From JBBQLG01 sp964251665 (GTDB lineage: Bacteria; Bacteroidota; Bacteroidia; Cytophagales; Spirosomataceae), in NCBI GenBank assembly GCA_964251665.1, contig CAXUKO010000024.1, forward strand, positions 1 through 64,000: DNA of 64,000 nt, given 5' to 3'. The position numbers and the translations under genes were made by a program. This document shows, in pieces, positions 46,901 through 54,206 of the stretch. Below the pieces are notes generated by a model. The model saw only the letters and a program-made list of their open reading frames with translations. It had not been told where the DNA came from and made no database searches. Position 1 is the first letter of the stretch. Each line of letters opens with the position of its first letter.

Positions 46901-49578
46901 AGAATCCAGTTCTAACCACATCCACTCCTCAGATCGAAGGGTTATTAGGGGATTCGCTCCTGTATCGATTACCCGAAGGGCTTTTCTTCGATCCAGACGG
47001 TCGTATCACGCGATACACCCTTACTGGTACGCTACCAAGTGGTTTGAGCCTTTCCGGCCTTACTGTACGCGGAGTACCCACTCAGGCGGGTACCTTCACA
47101 TTGACAGCCTCCGCCACCGATGACCGAAACAGTTCAATCAGCAGTCCCGTCCTGATTACCATCAGTACCCTGGCCAATTCGTTTACGACGACACTTTTCG
47201 GTACCACAACGCTATGTAGCGGCAATGCTGCGTTGTTAGTGGCTACCGGCTGTCCAGGGCTGCTCCAGTGGAGCCAGGGCTCTACCGGTAACAGCATTAC
47301 CGTGACGCCTGCCAACACGACCGTCTACAGCGCTTCCTGTACCAGTGGCAGTACTACTGTTGCTGCTGTAAATACTGTTACGGTAAGCGTGGCTGCTTCG
47401 CCAGTCAGCACGATCAGCGGAAACTTAACGATTTGTCCGGGGCAAAGCACGGTCTTGACGGCCAGTGGCGGGAGCACTTATCGCTGGAGTACAGGAGCTA
47501 CCACGTCAACACTTAGCGCCAGTGTGGCAGGGACGTATAGTGTGACGGTCAGTAACGGGAGTGGGTGTTCGGCGGTGGCCAATGCGAATGTGGTCATCAA
47601 CAGCCAGCCGGTGGCCAGTGTCTCGGGCAACCTGAGTATTTGCGCTGGTCAATCAACGACCCTGACTGCTACAGGCGGCACAAGCTACCGCTGGAGTACG
47701 GGGGCCACCACGGCCTCAATCTCGGCCAGTGCAGCAGGAGCATACAGTGTGACGGTTAGCAGTGGAGCGAGTTGTTCAGCGATAGCCAGTGCGAATGTGG
47801 TGGTTAACGCCTTACCTGTTGCCAGCCTCACAGGGAGTCTGACCATCTGCACCGGGCAGAGCACCACGCTGACTGCTGGTGGAGGCAGCACCTACCGCTG
47901 GAACACCGGAGCCACTACCCCAGCCATCAGTGCCAGCACGACAGGAGCTTACAGCGTGACCGTCACCGGTGCCAGTGGCTGCTCCGTTAGCACCAGCACC
48001 ACCGTCGTGGCAGGTAGCCAGCCCCCAGGCAGTATCGTGGCCAGCCCCAGTCTGAGTCTTTGCACCGGTCAGAGCGTCCTGCTCACAGCCAGTGGGGGAA
48101 ACACTTACCGCTGGAACACGGGGGCTACTACGGCAGCCATCAGTGTGAGTTTGACGGGTACGTATAGTGTCAGCGTTACGGCTACCGGAGTCAGCTGCCC
48201 GGCTCTGGTGTCGGCCACGGTGGTGTCAGCAGAGCGGGTCGCCGATGTGCTGGCTTACTCAGCGGTGGCGGGTCTCAACTACAGCTACTACCAGCAGGCT
48301 TTCCCCAACAACGATGTGGACGGCATCACCGGCAAGGTGCCCACGGCTCAGGGCACCGTGGCGACCTTCGATTTAAGTGCCAAGGCGGACCACCCGGCTG
48401 ATAATTATGGCTATGAGTTTACGGGCTACATCCAGGTAACGACGCCGGGTCTGTACACCTTCTACACGGACAGTGATGATGGGAGCAAGCTCTGGATTGG
48501 CGACCAGTTACTGGTTAGCAACAACGGCACCCACGGCATCCAGACGGCCAGCGGTCAGCAGTGTCTGGGAGTGGGTTATCATGCCATCCGGGTGCGGTAC
48601 ACCCAAGGCATAAACGGGTTTGGGTTGAGTGTGAGCTGGCAGGGGCCGGGTTTAGCCAAGCAGGTCATTCCCGCTAACCGACTCTTCCGTAACGACTGCC
48701 CCGTTCCCAGCCTCACAGGGAGTCTGACCATTTGTGCAGGGCAGAGCACCACGCTGACTGCTGGTGGGGGCAGCACCTACCGCTGGAACACCGGAGCCAC
48801 TACCTCAACCATCAGCGCCAGCACGACAGGAGCTTACAGCGTGACCGTCACCGGTGCCAGCGGCTGCTCCGTTAGCACCAGCACCACCGTCGTGGCAGGT
48901 AGCCAGCCCCCAGGCAGTATCGTGGCCAGCCCCAGTCTGAGTCTTTGCACCGGTCAGAGCGTCCTGCTCACAGCCAGTGGGGGAAACACTTACCGCTGGA
49001 ACACGGGGGCTACTACGGCAGCCATCAGTGTGAGTTTGACGGGTACGTATAGTGTCAGCGTTACGGCTACCGGAGTCAGCTGCCCGGCTCTGGTGTCGGC
49101 CACGGTGGTGTCAGCAGAGCGGGTCGCTGATGTGCTGGCTTACTCAGCGGTGGCGGGTCTCAACTACAGTTACTACCAGCAGGCTTTCCCCAACAACGAT
49201 GTGGATGGCATCACCGGTAAGGTGCCCACGGCTCAGGGCACTGTGGCGACCTTCGATTTGAGTGCCAAGGCGGACCACCCGGCTGATAATTATGGCTATG
49301 AGTTCACAGGCTACATCCAGGTAACGACGCCGGGTCTGTACACTTTCTACACCGACAGTGATGATGGGAGCAAACTCTGGATTGGCGACCAGTTACTGGT
49401 TAGCAACAACGGCACCCACGGCATCCAGACGGCCAGCGGTCAGCAGTGTCTGGGAGTGGGTTATCATGCCATCCGGGTGCGGTACACCCAAGGCATAAAC
49501 GGGTTTGGGTTGAGTGTGAGCTGGCAGGGGCCGGGTTTAGCCAAGCAGGTCATTCCCGCTAACCGACTCTTCCATTAA
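43951..49578 (+). CDS. Exported multidomain adhesin-like protein (FN3, Ig-like, PA14)
   Basis: An 1875-residue exported protein. A signal peptide (NSIFTLLLVLVLWPFLNVRAQ) is followed by fibronectin-III-like domains (residues about 30-700: PAKPAGLKGRIDANGQVYLSW), putative-Ig domains (about 715-1070: GVPTTAGSYSVTVVATDNGG), SprB-like 'CAGQ' repeats, and two near-identical PA14 domains (about 1430-1580 and 1725-1875: TPGLYTFYTDSDDGSKLWIG). PA14 and FN3 domains bind sugars or proteins at the surface. No type IX C-terminal sorting domain is evident. The end is an internal duplication, see 47826-49573. Confidence 0.75.
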   Translation: MRNSIFTLLLVLVLWPFLNVRAQTELPTVRTLARAQSTQILLRWEPSTEALWTAGIRNGYFVERRVVLRNNVPVTEAFTRLTAQPVQPASPAAWTPYLRPDSVQHQTLYKLVTGDTLAQRPADTLNLDRSADNDRRFFFGLLSASQSYSAARLAALGYIDTNVQANERYEYRVLLAVSPNGVTVQYPVTNPIGLADYAPLAAPMKPKLVFGRYYASVKWLHDTLQSPFVSYWIERSLNGTSYKRVNDRPFVMLNGATNLYAYEDSLPKGRKTYYYRIVGKTPFDEVSTSPAAVGQSKDDMVLAPRIKTVRLQPDNRVYMTWQFPGDTVLSTPSQAGADSLLKSFFISVAASPSDKPVLVQFNVNPRDTVAYIANYSGKVPGGSTLYFTLGAVRQDGDTLLSASVFVEPLDTIAPAKPAGLKGRIDANGQVYLSWLPNEESDLLGYKVFRSQRQGEEASAVSDTTLLLRSEFTDSITLNSLNPALFYQVKALDTHYNTSAPSVPLQLLKPDVVPPTAPFFLSDSLLNGQLNLTWAPSSSTDVVRQLLLRRETDLAPWQLLMTFARSVTAYTDAGIQPAKSYQYLLLAQDAAGMTSDSTAIRRIAVPASQGAAKPILTAFNALPDADLPGIRLSWSYTGSDVSEYQLYRAVSSKPFGLWKMLSGLERSADDGEATSSGTYRYKIQAVFKDGSVSNWQSVSAVLNGSTITPGVTPYVQQVLAGQQASVGKSFTYTLPDSVFADPGHTGIIMTILPQGLPDGLTAVGRTLSGIPRQAGTFTITVQGRQPSGYLLATTFSLTVGQLPTSVAGIPNLTVTIGQSFSYAVPSWVFASVGGQAPQISIAPSGLPSGVVANGLILQGVLSSPGPFTVTVQAQNNQGGMATLTWLLTGNQPPQVQTPLTSLSALIGQVVSWSVPAATFRDPDGQLTEVRIRSKGLPPGLAVRQNQLVGVPTTAGSYSVTVVATDNGGAETETTLLVRVDQAANQNPVLTTSTPQIEGLLGDSLLYRLPEGLFFDPDGRITRYTLTGTLPSGLSLSGLTVRGVPTQAGTFTLTASATDDRNSSISSPVLITISTLANSFTTTLFGTTTLCSGNAALLVATGCPGLLQWSQGSTGNSITVTPANTTVYSASCTSGSTTVAAVNTVTVSVAASPVSTISGNLTICPGQSTVLTASGGSTYRWSTGATTSTLSASVAGTYSVTVSNGSGCSAVANANVVINSQPVASVSGNLSICAGQSTTLTATGGTSYRWSTGATTASISASAAGAYSVTVSSGASCSAIASANVVVNALPVASLTGSLTICTGQSTTLTAGGGSTYRWNTGATTPAISASTTGAYSVTVTGASGCSVSTSTTVVAGSQPPGSIVASPSLSLCTGQSVLLTASGGNTYRWNTGATTAAISVSLTGTYSVSVTATGVSCPALVSATVVSAERVADVLAYSAVAGLNYSYYQQAFPNNDVDGITGKVPTAQGTVATFDLSAKADHPADNYGYEFTGYIQVTTPGLYTFYTDSDDGSKLWIGDQLLVSNNGTHGIQTASGQQCLGVGYHAIRVRYTQGINGFGLSVSWQGPGLAKQVIPANRLFRNDCPVPSLTGSLTICAGQSTTLTAGGGSTYRWNTGATTSTISASTTGAYSVTVTGASGCSVSTSTTVVAGSQPPGSIVASPSLSLCTGQSVLLTASGGNTYRWNTGATTAAISVSLTGTYSVSVTATGVSCPALVSATVVSAERVADVLAYSAVAGLNYSYYQQAFPNNDVDGITGKVPTAQGTVATFDLSAKADHPADNYGYEFTGYIQVTTPGLYTFYTDSDDGSKLWIGDQLLVSNNGTHGIQTASGQQCLGVGYHAIRVRYTQGINGFGLSVSWQGPGLAKQVIPANRLFH
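47826..49573 (+). repeat. 885-bp near-perfect tandem duplication
   Basis: The segment 47826-48688 recurs at 48711-49573 (offset 885 bp, 295 codons) with only a few base changes. It covers two Ig-like repeats and one PA14 domain. In-frame length keeps the protein intact, so this is recent domain duplication. Confidence 0.9.
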
Positions 49579-49668
49579 CAATTGCTCCGTTCCTTTACCG
49601 ATTTAAGCTTGGAAGAGATTGAGTCAGAATTGGGCGAGGGATCGTTTTGTCTGGAAGAAATTTGTTCT

Positions 49669-49701
49669 GAAACGGGGTCTGCTTCAAGCAGACCCCGTTT
49701 C
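49669..49701 (+). terminator. Rho-independent terminator-like hairpin
   Basis: A long GC-rich stem (GAAACGGGGTCTGC and complement) with a tiny loop follows the adhesin gene by 90 bp and may end the exported-protein operon. The T-run after it is short (GTTT). Confidence 0.6.
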
Positions 49702-50143
49702 GTTTAACAGCCACAATTGAAAGCGAGAGCAAAACGTGTTCGATTTCTTAGACCGGTGGACGCTATGGAGTAGTCGTGCGTAGGAATGCTAAGGCCAAGG
49801 CTTGAATGTTAGTGTGTTTTGAAAGGAGTAGATAACACTGAGGCAAATTCTCCACTGGGTACACTGATCAGGTATGATCGTCAACGCCATTGCAGATGTG
49901 CTCTGAGAGTGCCGAATAGCTCCATTGTTAACTTATCTGCTCGCTGAATTCAGACTGTTAAGTGTGAACCTATGAATAAACATAAGTAGTTTTGTAATAG
50001 GTTTCTGCTAGCGATGCTGGTACTGACCGAGGTCTGGCGAGTACAGTACCAGTATCCATGACCTCGACTTCCACTAAAACATGAAATTGCTTTTTGTATC
50101 ACACTTTAACTAGAGTAGCCCACAATTCCACCAAGCTCAACAC
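49702..50143. other. Gene-free stretch with imperfect inverted repeat
   Basis: No convincing gene. A 13-bp inverted repeat with one mismatch (GATGCTGGTACTG ... CAGTACCAGTATC, 50013-50025 and 50044-50056) stands 90 bp before the acyltransferase gene and may be a regulator site. Confidence 0.4.
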
Positions 50144-51238
50144 ATGATATCTCATCAACAGAATCAGTTGCCAGTTGCCAATTTGTCTTCCCCCTTATTG
50201 CCGGTAAACGAACCGGTACTATCAGAACCACCCGCTAAGACTATCCCTGCTCGCCAGACAGCCATCGATTATATGAAGGCTTTTTTGGTAATAGGTATGA
50301 TTATAGCCCATGCCCTGCAGTTATTGAGCACTCCACGGGGTGTACTGTGGTTGTTTTCCGTATGCGTAAATCTGATAACCTTTTCAGGCTTTCTTTTTTG
50401 TTTTGGCTACGTTTTTTACACGGCCTACTTATCTAGGCCAGCCCAGCAGGTAACGGGTAAGATGATGAAAACGGCTTGGAAAACTTTAATGGGATACTAC
50501 GTTTCGGCTTTTGCGTCCCTGGTTTTGTTAAGTTCACATTTCACCCACAAACCGTATTCACCTTCTTATCAAACAGTGTTTGACCTGCTGTGTCTGATTC
50601 GAATACCCTGGTACTCGGAGTTTTTGCTTGCTTTTTTTTTACTAACGATCTTGACCCGGCTCTTCTTTGAGCCTATCAAGCAACTGCTAGAAAAGCGGTG
50701 GGCACTACTTACTATCAGTGCGGGCTGTTTACTTCTGGCTGCCTGGCTACCCCCAGACCTACGGCTGGGCAACGCAGTCGGACTTCTGATCGGTACGAGT
50801 GATGACACGGTTTATCCCCTTGTCCAATACCTGCCTATTTTCCTGGCAGGACTTTATTTTTCAAAAAACAGGATAACTTGGAATCGGACCGCTTTCTGTT
50901 TAAGCCTGCTGGGGTCAGGTTTATTTGTTTGGTATTATGTCAGGGTTGGGTCCCTGCCTCTACGTTTTCCGCCCTCTTGGTACTGGCTGGTGGGCTCTTA
51001 TGGCGTGCTCTATGGTTATTATCTGCTGGCCAACTGGCTGAACCAAAAAGAAGTCATCATTCCGGTCTTACTAACGATGGGACGCCATACCTTGCTTTAT
51101 TTACTACTTAGTAATATCTTCCTGTTTGCCTTAAGTGACCATATAGTCGTATCGCCCTTCGCTGCCTTAGGTTTCGGCGTAGGTATACTGATGGTTATCA
51201 CCTTCATCGTGGGCTTAGTCAATCAATCGGCTAAGTGA
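50144..51238 (+). CDS. Acyltransferase-3 family membrane protein
   Basis: A 364-residue protein with about ten membrane helices after a 40-residue polar start. The first helix (AIDYMKAFLVIGMIIAHAL) carries the Asp and His positions typical of acyltransferase-3/OatA-like enzymes, which move acetyl or other acyl groups onto surface sugars. The rest is hydrophobic (LLCLIRIPWYSEFLLAFFLL). It stands alone after the exported protein cluster. Substrate unknown; surface polysaccharide or lipid modification that changes phage reception is one possibility. Confidence 0.65.
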   Translation: MISHQQNQLPVANLSSPLLPVNEPVLSEPPAKTIPARQTAIDYMKAFLVIGMIIAHALQLLSTPRGVLWLFSVCVNLITFSGFLFCFGYVFYTAYLSRPAQQVTGKMMKTAWKTLMGYYVSAFASLVLLSSHFTHKPYSPSYQTVFDLLCLIRIPWYSEFLLAFFLLTILTRLFFEPIKQLLEKRWALLTISAGCLLLAAWLPPDLRLGNAVGLLIGTSDDTVYPLVQYLPIFLAGLYFSKNRITWNRTAFCLSLLGSGLFVWYYVRVGSLPLRFPPSWYWLVGSYGVLYGYYLLANWLNQKEVIIPVLLTMGRHTLLYLLLSNIFLFALSDHIVVSPFAALGFGVGILMVITFIVGLVNQSAK

Positions 51239-51458
51239 GTGGTAACCTAAACGCATCTCATTGAACCGGTTCAGTTCTGTTTAGAGCTAACGTTTGAAAA
51301 CAAGGGCTTTAGCATTTCAGTAGACAGTAATATCAGAGCTTAGCGTGAGGTCGCTGCTACTCGAGTACCGGCCCTTTTAAATTCGATCAGGCTGTTAATT
51401 TGCCACGCCCAAATGGGCATTCAACTCGACGAAGCTTAAAGTAGTTTCATGAATCCAT

Positions 51459-51510
51459 TAGAAAAGTACCCAAGCCACAAGCTGGGTCTAGGATCAGCAT
51501 AAGGCGGATT
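51459..51510 (-). pseudogene. Relic with N6-adenine methyltransferase motifs
   Basis: Reading the minus strand, one frame gives MWDCILDNPPYADPR (motif IV NPPY, 51499-51510) and a neighbouring frame gives ILDPACGLGTFLMDS (motif I, 51459-51488). Both are hallmark motifs of DNA adenine methyltransferases, yet they lie in different frames, with stops close by. This looks like a shuffled remnant; chance is possible. Confidence 0.35.
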
Positions 51511-51662
51511 ATCCAAAATGCAATCCCACATTTTAATGCGTATGTTTTGTCCCGGTTAAAATATTCCATTTGGAATATCGCTGTGTAGCGAAAAAATCGC
51601 AAAATTTGCAAATCAATTTGCAAGTTAATCCGGTTTCGGACTGGCTTCGTTGACACAAAAAA

Positions 51663-51688
51663 GACCCTCACTCGCCAAAGTGAGGGTC
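51663..51688 (-). terminator. Terminator of the cationic micropeptide gene
   Basis: A 10-bp stem (GACCCTCACT and complement) with a 6-base loop, and a TTTTTT run after it on the minus strand. It sits 11 bp past the micropeptide stop, as expected for its own terminator. Confidence 0.8.
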
Positions 51689-51698
51689 CGATAGTGGA

Positions 51699-51842
51699 TT
51701 ACAACAGTGTCTTAACGAGTTCCACAACCTTAATTAAGACGCTAACGGCGGAGGACAGGGTCTTAGCTGTCTTTCCGATTAAGCGCAGAGTCCCTCCCAG
51801 ACTTCTGCGCTTTTTTTTGGGGTTTGGTTCGTCATTTTTCAT
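51699..51842 (-). CDS. 47-residue cationic amphipathic micropeptide
   Basis: MKNDEPNPKKKRRSLGGTLR then a helix of alternating hydrophobic and Lys residues (SVLIKVVELVKTLL). A terminator follows at once (51663-51688), so this is a compact stand-alone gene. The Lys/Arg patch plus amphipathic helix suggests a membrane-active peptide, such as a type I toxin or a small membrane regulator, though it might be a nucleic-acid-binding peptide. No family recognised. Confidence 0.6.
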   Translation of the reverse strand: MKNDEPNPKKKRRSLGGTLRLIGKTAKTLSSAVSVLIKVVELVKTLL

Positions 51843-52020
51843 GACAGAATCAAATATCGGAAAGTCGGGTTGAAGTATAGCATGATTTTAGAGGTATCCT
51901 TAGGTTCTATACCCCTATCCCTCTGATTGACAGGAAGTTGTTTTGGTAAATTTTTGTAGAGGAATTTGGCGACATTTAAGGTGAGGGTTTCCGCCTTAAC
52001 TTAGTATTGGGCATAGATCA

Positions 52021-52236
52021 ATGAAATACTTCATAGAAAAGGAATTAATAACCGTCGAAGCGGCCACTCCCGCTAAACTGTTTACCGAATTTAAGGGAGG
52101 CCGGTTTACTTCTGACCACATGAACGTCGAATACAGGGAGGGCTTTGCTGCCCAATTCCGGGACTTATTCGGCGGTGAGCCTCCTCGGACCCATACGCCA
52201 AAGTATTTAATTGCCGATCTGGTCGCACAGAGCTAG
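52021..52236 (+). CDS. Small hypothetical protein
   Basis: A 71-residue protein (KYFIEKELITVEAATPAKLF...) with no motif I know. Its codon use is normal for the backbone, and a terminator lies 66 bp downstream. Probably a real gene of unknown role. Confidence 0.5.
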   Translation: MKYFIEKELITVEAATPAKLFTEFKGGRFTSDHMNVEYREGFAAQFRDLFGGEPPRTHTPKYLIADLVAQS

Positions 52237-52302
52237 CTGAAGCAGATACCCAATCATACCAAACCAACGCACAGATGACTCTATTACATCAGCGAAATTG
52301 AA

Positions 52303-52327
52303 GAAAGCCCGGTATGGCCGGGCTTTC
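52303..52327. terminator. Bidirectional terminator
   Basis: A 10-bp stem (GAAAGCCCGG and complement) with a 5-base loop between convergent genes. Confidence 0.75.
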
Positions 52328-52356
52328 TTTGTAAAATTAATCTCACAATATTATGC

Positions 52357-52941
52357 TTAAACTCCACCAGTGTGTTCTGGTTCATGGGCATCTGCCTTAC
52401 GAAGCTGATCAACGCTAGCCAATAATGTATACGGATTTTTATAGATCTGTCCATCTTCGTCTGAAGGCATCATGAGTGGGTACCCTTCGGTGCTACGGCG
52501 GTCGTGTTCCTGCAAAATCAATAGCAATTGACCTCCCGTCATTACACTTAATGGTTGCTTCACAGCTACTTCCAACCGTTCGTTAGCCTCTCTCTTATAC
52601 CGTACAATGGCCTCTTCGAGTAGGGTAGGATACTTTTCTATGAAATGCTCCCCAAAATTCCCGTAATTATCTATCCCGTTGTTAAAGGCAATTATTACCC
52701 GTTCTGTTAAGGTAGACCCGTAGGGTCTTTCACCTTGGGCGACTATGCTTTTTTCGCCGTTGTCGGGCTTAACTACAGTAAAGTAATAATGGATTAAAAA
52801 CGTTGCCGCAGGTTTCGCTTCCTCGTAAGCCTGCTGCTTTGCTTCGTATTGTTTCTCGTAATCGGGTGCTTGATATGGAACAGCCATTATTGACACGTAC
52901 TTTCTTACTTTCTCAAAATCAGCTTCAGTAACTTTTTTCAT
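52357..52941 (-). CDS. Hypothetical soluble protein
   Basis: A 194-residue soluble protein starting KKVTEADFEKVRKYVSIMAV, with helical segments (YEKQYEAKQQAYEEAKPAA) and no domain I recognise. It stands alone between the terminator at 52303-52327 and the divergent plus-strand gene at 53058. Confidence 0.5.
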   Translation of the reverse strand: MKKVTEADFEKVRKYVSIMAVPYQAPDYEKQYEAKQQAYEEAKPAATFLIHYYFTVVKPDNGEKSIVAQGERPYGSTLTERVIIAFNNGIDNYGNFGEHFIEKYPTLLEEAIVRYKREANERLEVAVKQPLSVMTGGQLLLILQEHDRRSTEGYPLMMPSDEDGQIYKNPYTLLASVDQLRKADAHEPEHTGGV

Positions 52942-53057
52942 ATGTTTACGCAGTTATCAGGTAAGATTTTTTAACAACTGGCAGGCCGTAACCGTTCGAC
53001 CCAGTTTAAGTATTCTTTGCTCTTTATGTTGATACTGGGGAAGGCGAAGTTTGCTCT

Positions 53058-53381
53058 ATGTCCTCAAGCTCTCTTGACGATCTGCACCCACAATTACCTT
53101 ACGATTTCGGTAAAGCCGAGACCAAAGGGATGTATTTATTAATATCCCGCGATGCGCCAATGCCATTTCTGACGGCCACGTACCACGATAACACTGAACA
53201 CTACCAGCTCTATGCCTCTGGCCGGATGCTTCCAGGCCAACGCCTGAAGAACACCAAAGCCGACGATCTCCGCACAAATACCAACCTACGAGCCCTCGCT
53301 AGCCTTCAATGTAACCCTTACAAGATTGGGAAGGTGGACTACAAACGATCAACGCTTTTAAGACGGATCAGTTTACAATGA
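53058..53381 (+). CDS. Hypothetical soluble protein
   Basis: A 107-residue protein (SSSSLDDLHPQLPYDFGKAE..., GKVDYKRSTLLRR end). No motif recognised, no signal peptide. It is divergent from the 52357-52941 gene. Confidence 0.45.
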   Translation: MSSSSLDDLHPQLPYDFGKAETKGMYLLISRDAPMPFLTATYHDNTEHYQLYASGRMLPGQRLKNTKADDLRTNTNLRALASLQCNPYKIGKVDYKRSTLLRRISLQ

Positions 53382-53455
53382 ATAAGCTGTTCTTAGTAAA
53401 GCTTGCCATGTATGTTTCAAGACTGTGATTCACGGTTTCATCAGCAAGTAACTAA

Positions 53456-53608
53456 ATGGAGGTTTCAACGCTGCTTATAGACTTATACGAAAATAGCCAA
53501 TACAGCGAGGTAAACGCGTCTCCTACCGACTTAGAATTTGAGTTTTACGGTGCGTTTACTAAAAATTCGCAGTTACTTTTATCTGGGGTCCTATCAGGAG
53601 GTGGTTAG
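53456..53608 (+). CDS. Possible 50-residue gene
   Basis: MEVSTLLIDLYENSQYSEVN..., acidic, in the 525-bp gap before the EACC1-like gene. No strong start signal or family; it may be a chance frame. Confidence 0.25.
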   Translation: MEVSTLLIDLYENSQYSEVNASPTDLEFEFYGAFTKNSQLLLSGVLSGGG

Positions 53609-53679
53609 TAATTGGGTAATTAGCTGAGATGGTAACGGTTATTTTTTGAGAATTTGACCAAGGGCTGGCAAATGACCGA

Positions 53680-53853
53680 ATGAAGGGTCCTGCATTTAGA
53701 TACCTGCTCAGAGCAACTTACAAAACTTTACAAAGCTTAGTTGATAAATTAAATTTGAACTTATCAGTGGAAGATCTACTCGCTCCATTGCCGACGGTGA
53801 GGCGGATCTTGACTAGTAAAAATTGCGAACTTATACGAACAATGTTCCTCTAA
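53680..53853 (+). CDS. Possible 57-residue helical gene
   Basis: MKGPAFRYLLRATYKTLQSL... forms a basic amphipathic helix pattern and ends 53 bp before the EACC1-like gene. It could be a small regulator or a chance frame. Confidence 0.3.
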   Translation: MKGPAFRYLLRATYKTLQSLVDKLNLNLSVEDLLAPLPTVRRILTSKNCELIRTMFL

Positions 53854-53906
53854 ATTATTACCTTTAAAGCATGTTCATCAGGTAAGGATTTCTTTAATTC
53901 AGTAAC

Positions 53907-54206
53907 ATGACACAGCCAAATCGAATACTCATTGAGTGCCCTAAAGATGATTTATCATTCTTTGAAAAGATTAAAGAAGAAAGTGATGTAACTATTATAT
54001 CAACCTCTAATTTTCAAGGGTCACTTGAACTGATAGAAGTAGTTATATCATTAACTGCTTCAGTTATCCCACTTATTACTACTTTTCTGACTGAAAATTC
54101 TAAATCAAAGAGTAAAAGAAAAGTTATAATAAATGGCGAAAAAAGAGTATTCGAAAATTACAAGGCAGAAGAAGTAGCACAAATTTTAAAAAAATTAAAT
54201 GAGTGA
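53907..54206 (+). CDS. EACC1-like effector-associated protein
   Basis: A 99-residue AT-rich protein. The layout is a short N-terminal strand-helix (NRILIECPKDDLSFFEKI), a hydrophobic helix (SLTASVIPLITTFL), then a basic stretch with KRKVIINGEKRVFENY and a final helix. This matches the effector-associated constant component EACC1, a small domain encoded beside effectors in bacterial conflict systems. It overlaps the next start by 8 bp, so the two are coupled. EACC1 is recognised by pattern, not by a close match, so other small helical families remain possible. Confidence 0.5.
   Translation: MTQPNRILIECPKDDLSFFEKIKEESDVTIISTSNFQGSLELIEVVISLTASVIPLITTFLTENSKSKSKRKVIINGEKRVFENYKAEEVAQILKKLNE

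Noticed and set aside
51447..51671. A 74-residue minus-strand frame as a gene
   Set aside because: It runs across the micropeptide terminator and only its methyltransferase-like end is notable, so it is kept only as a possible relic.
51781..51818. A plus-strand hairpin with T8 tail that looks like a terminator
   Set aside because: The run encodes the Lys codons of the cationic micropeptide on the minus strand, and no plus-strand gene ends here.
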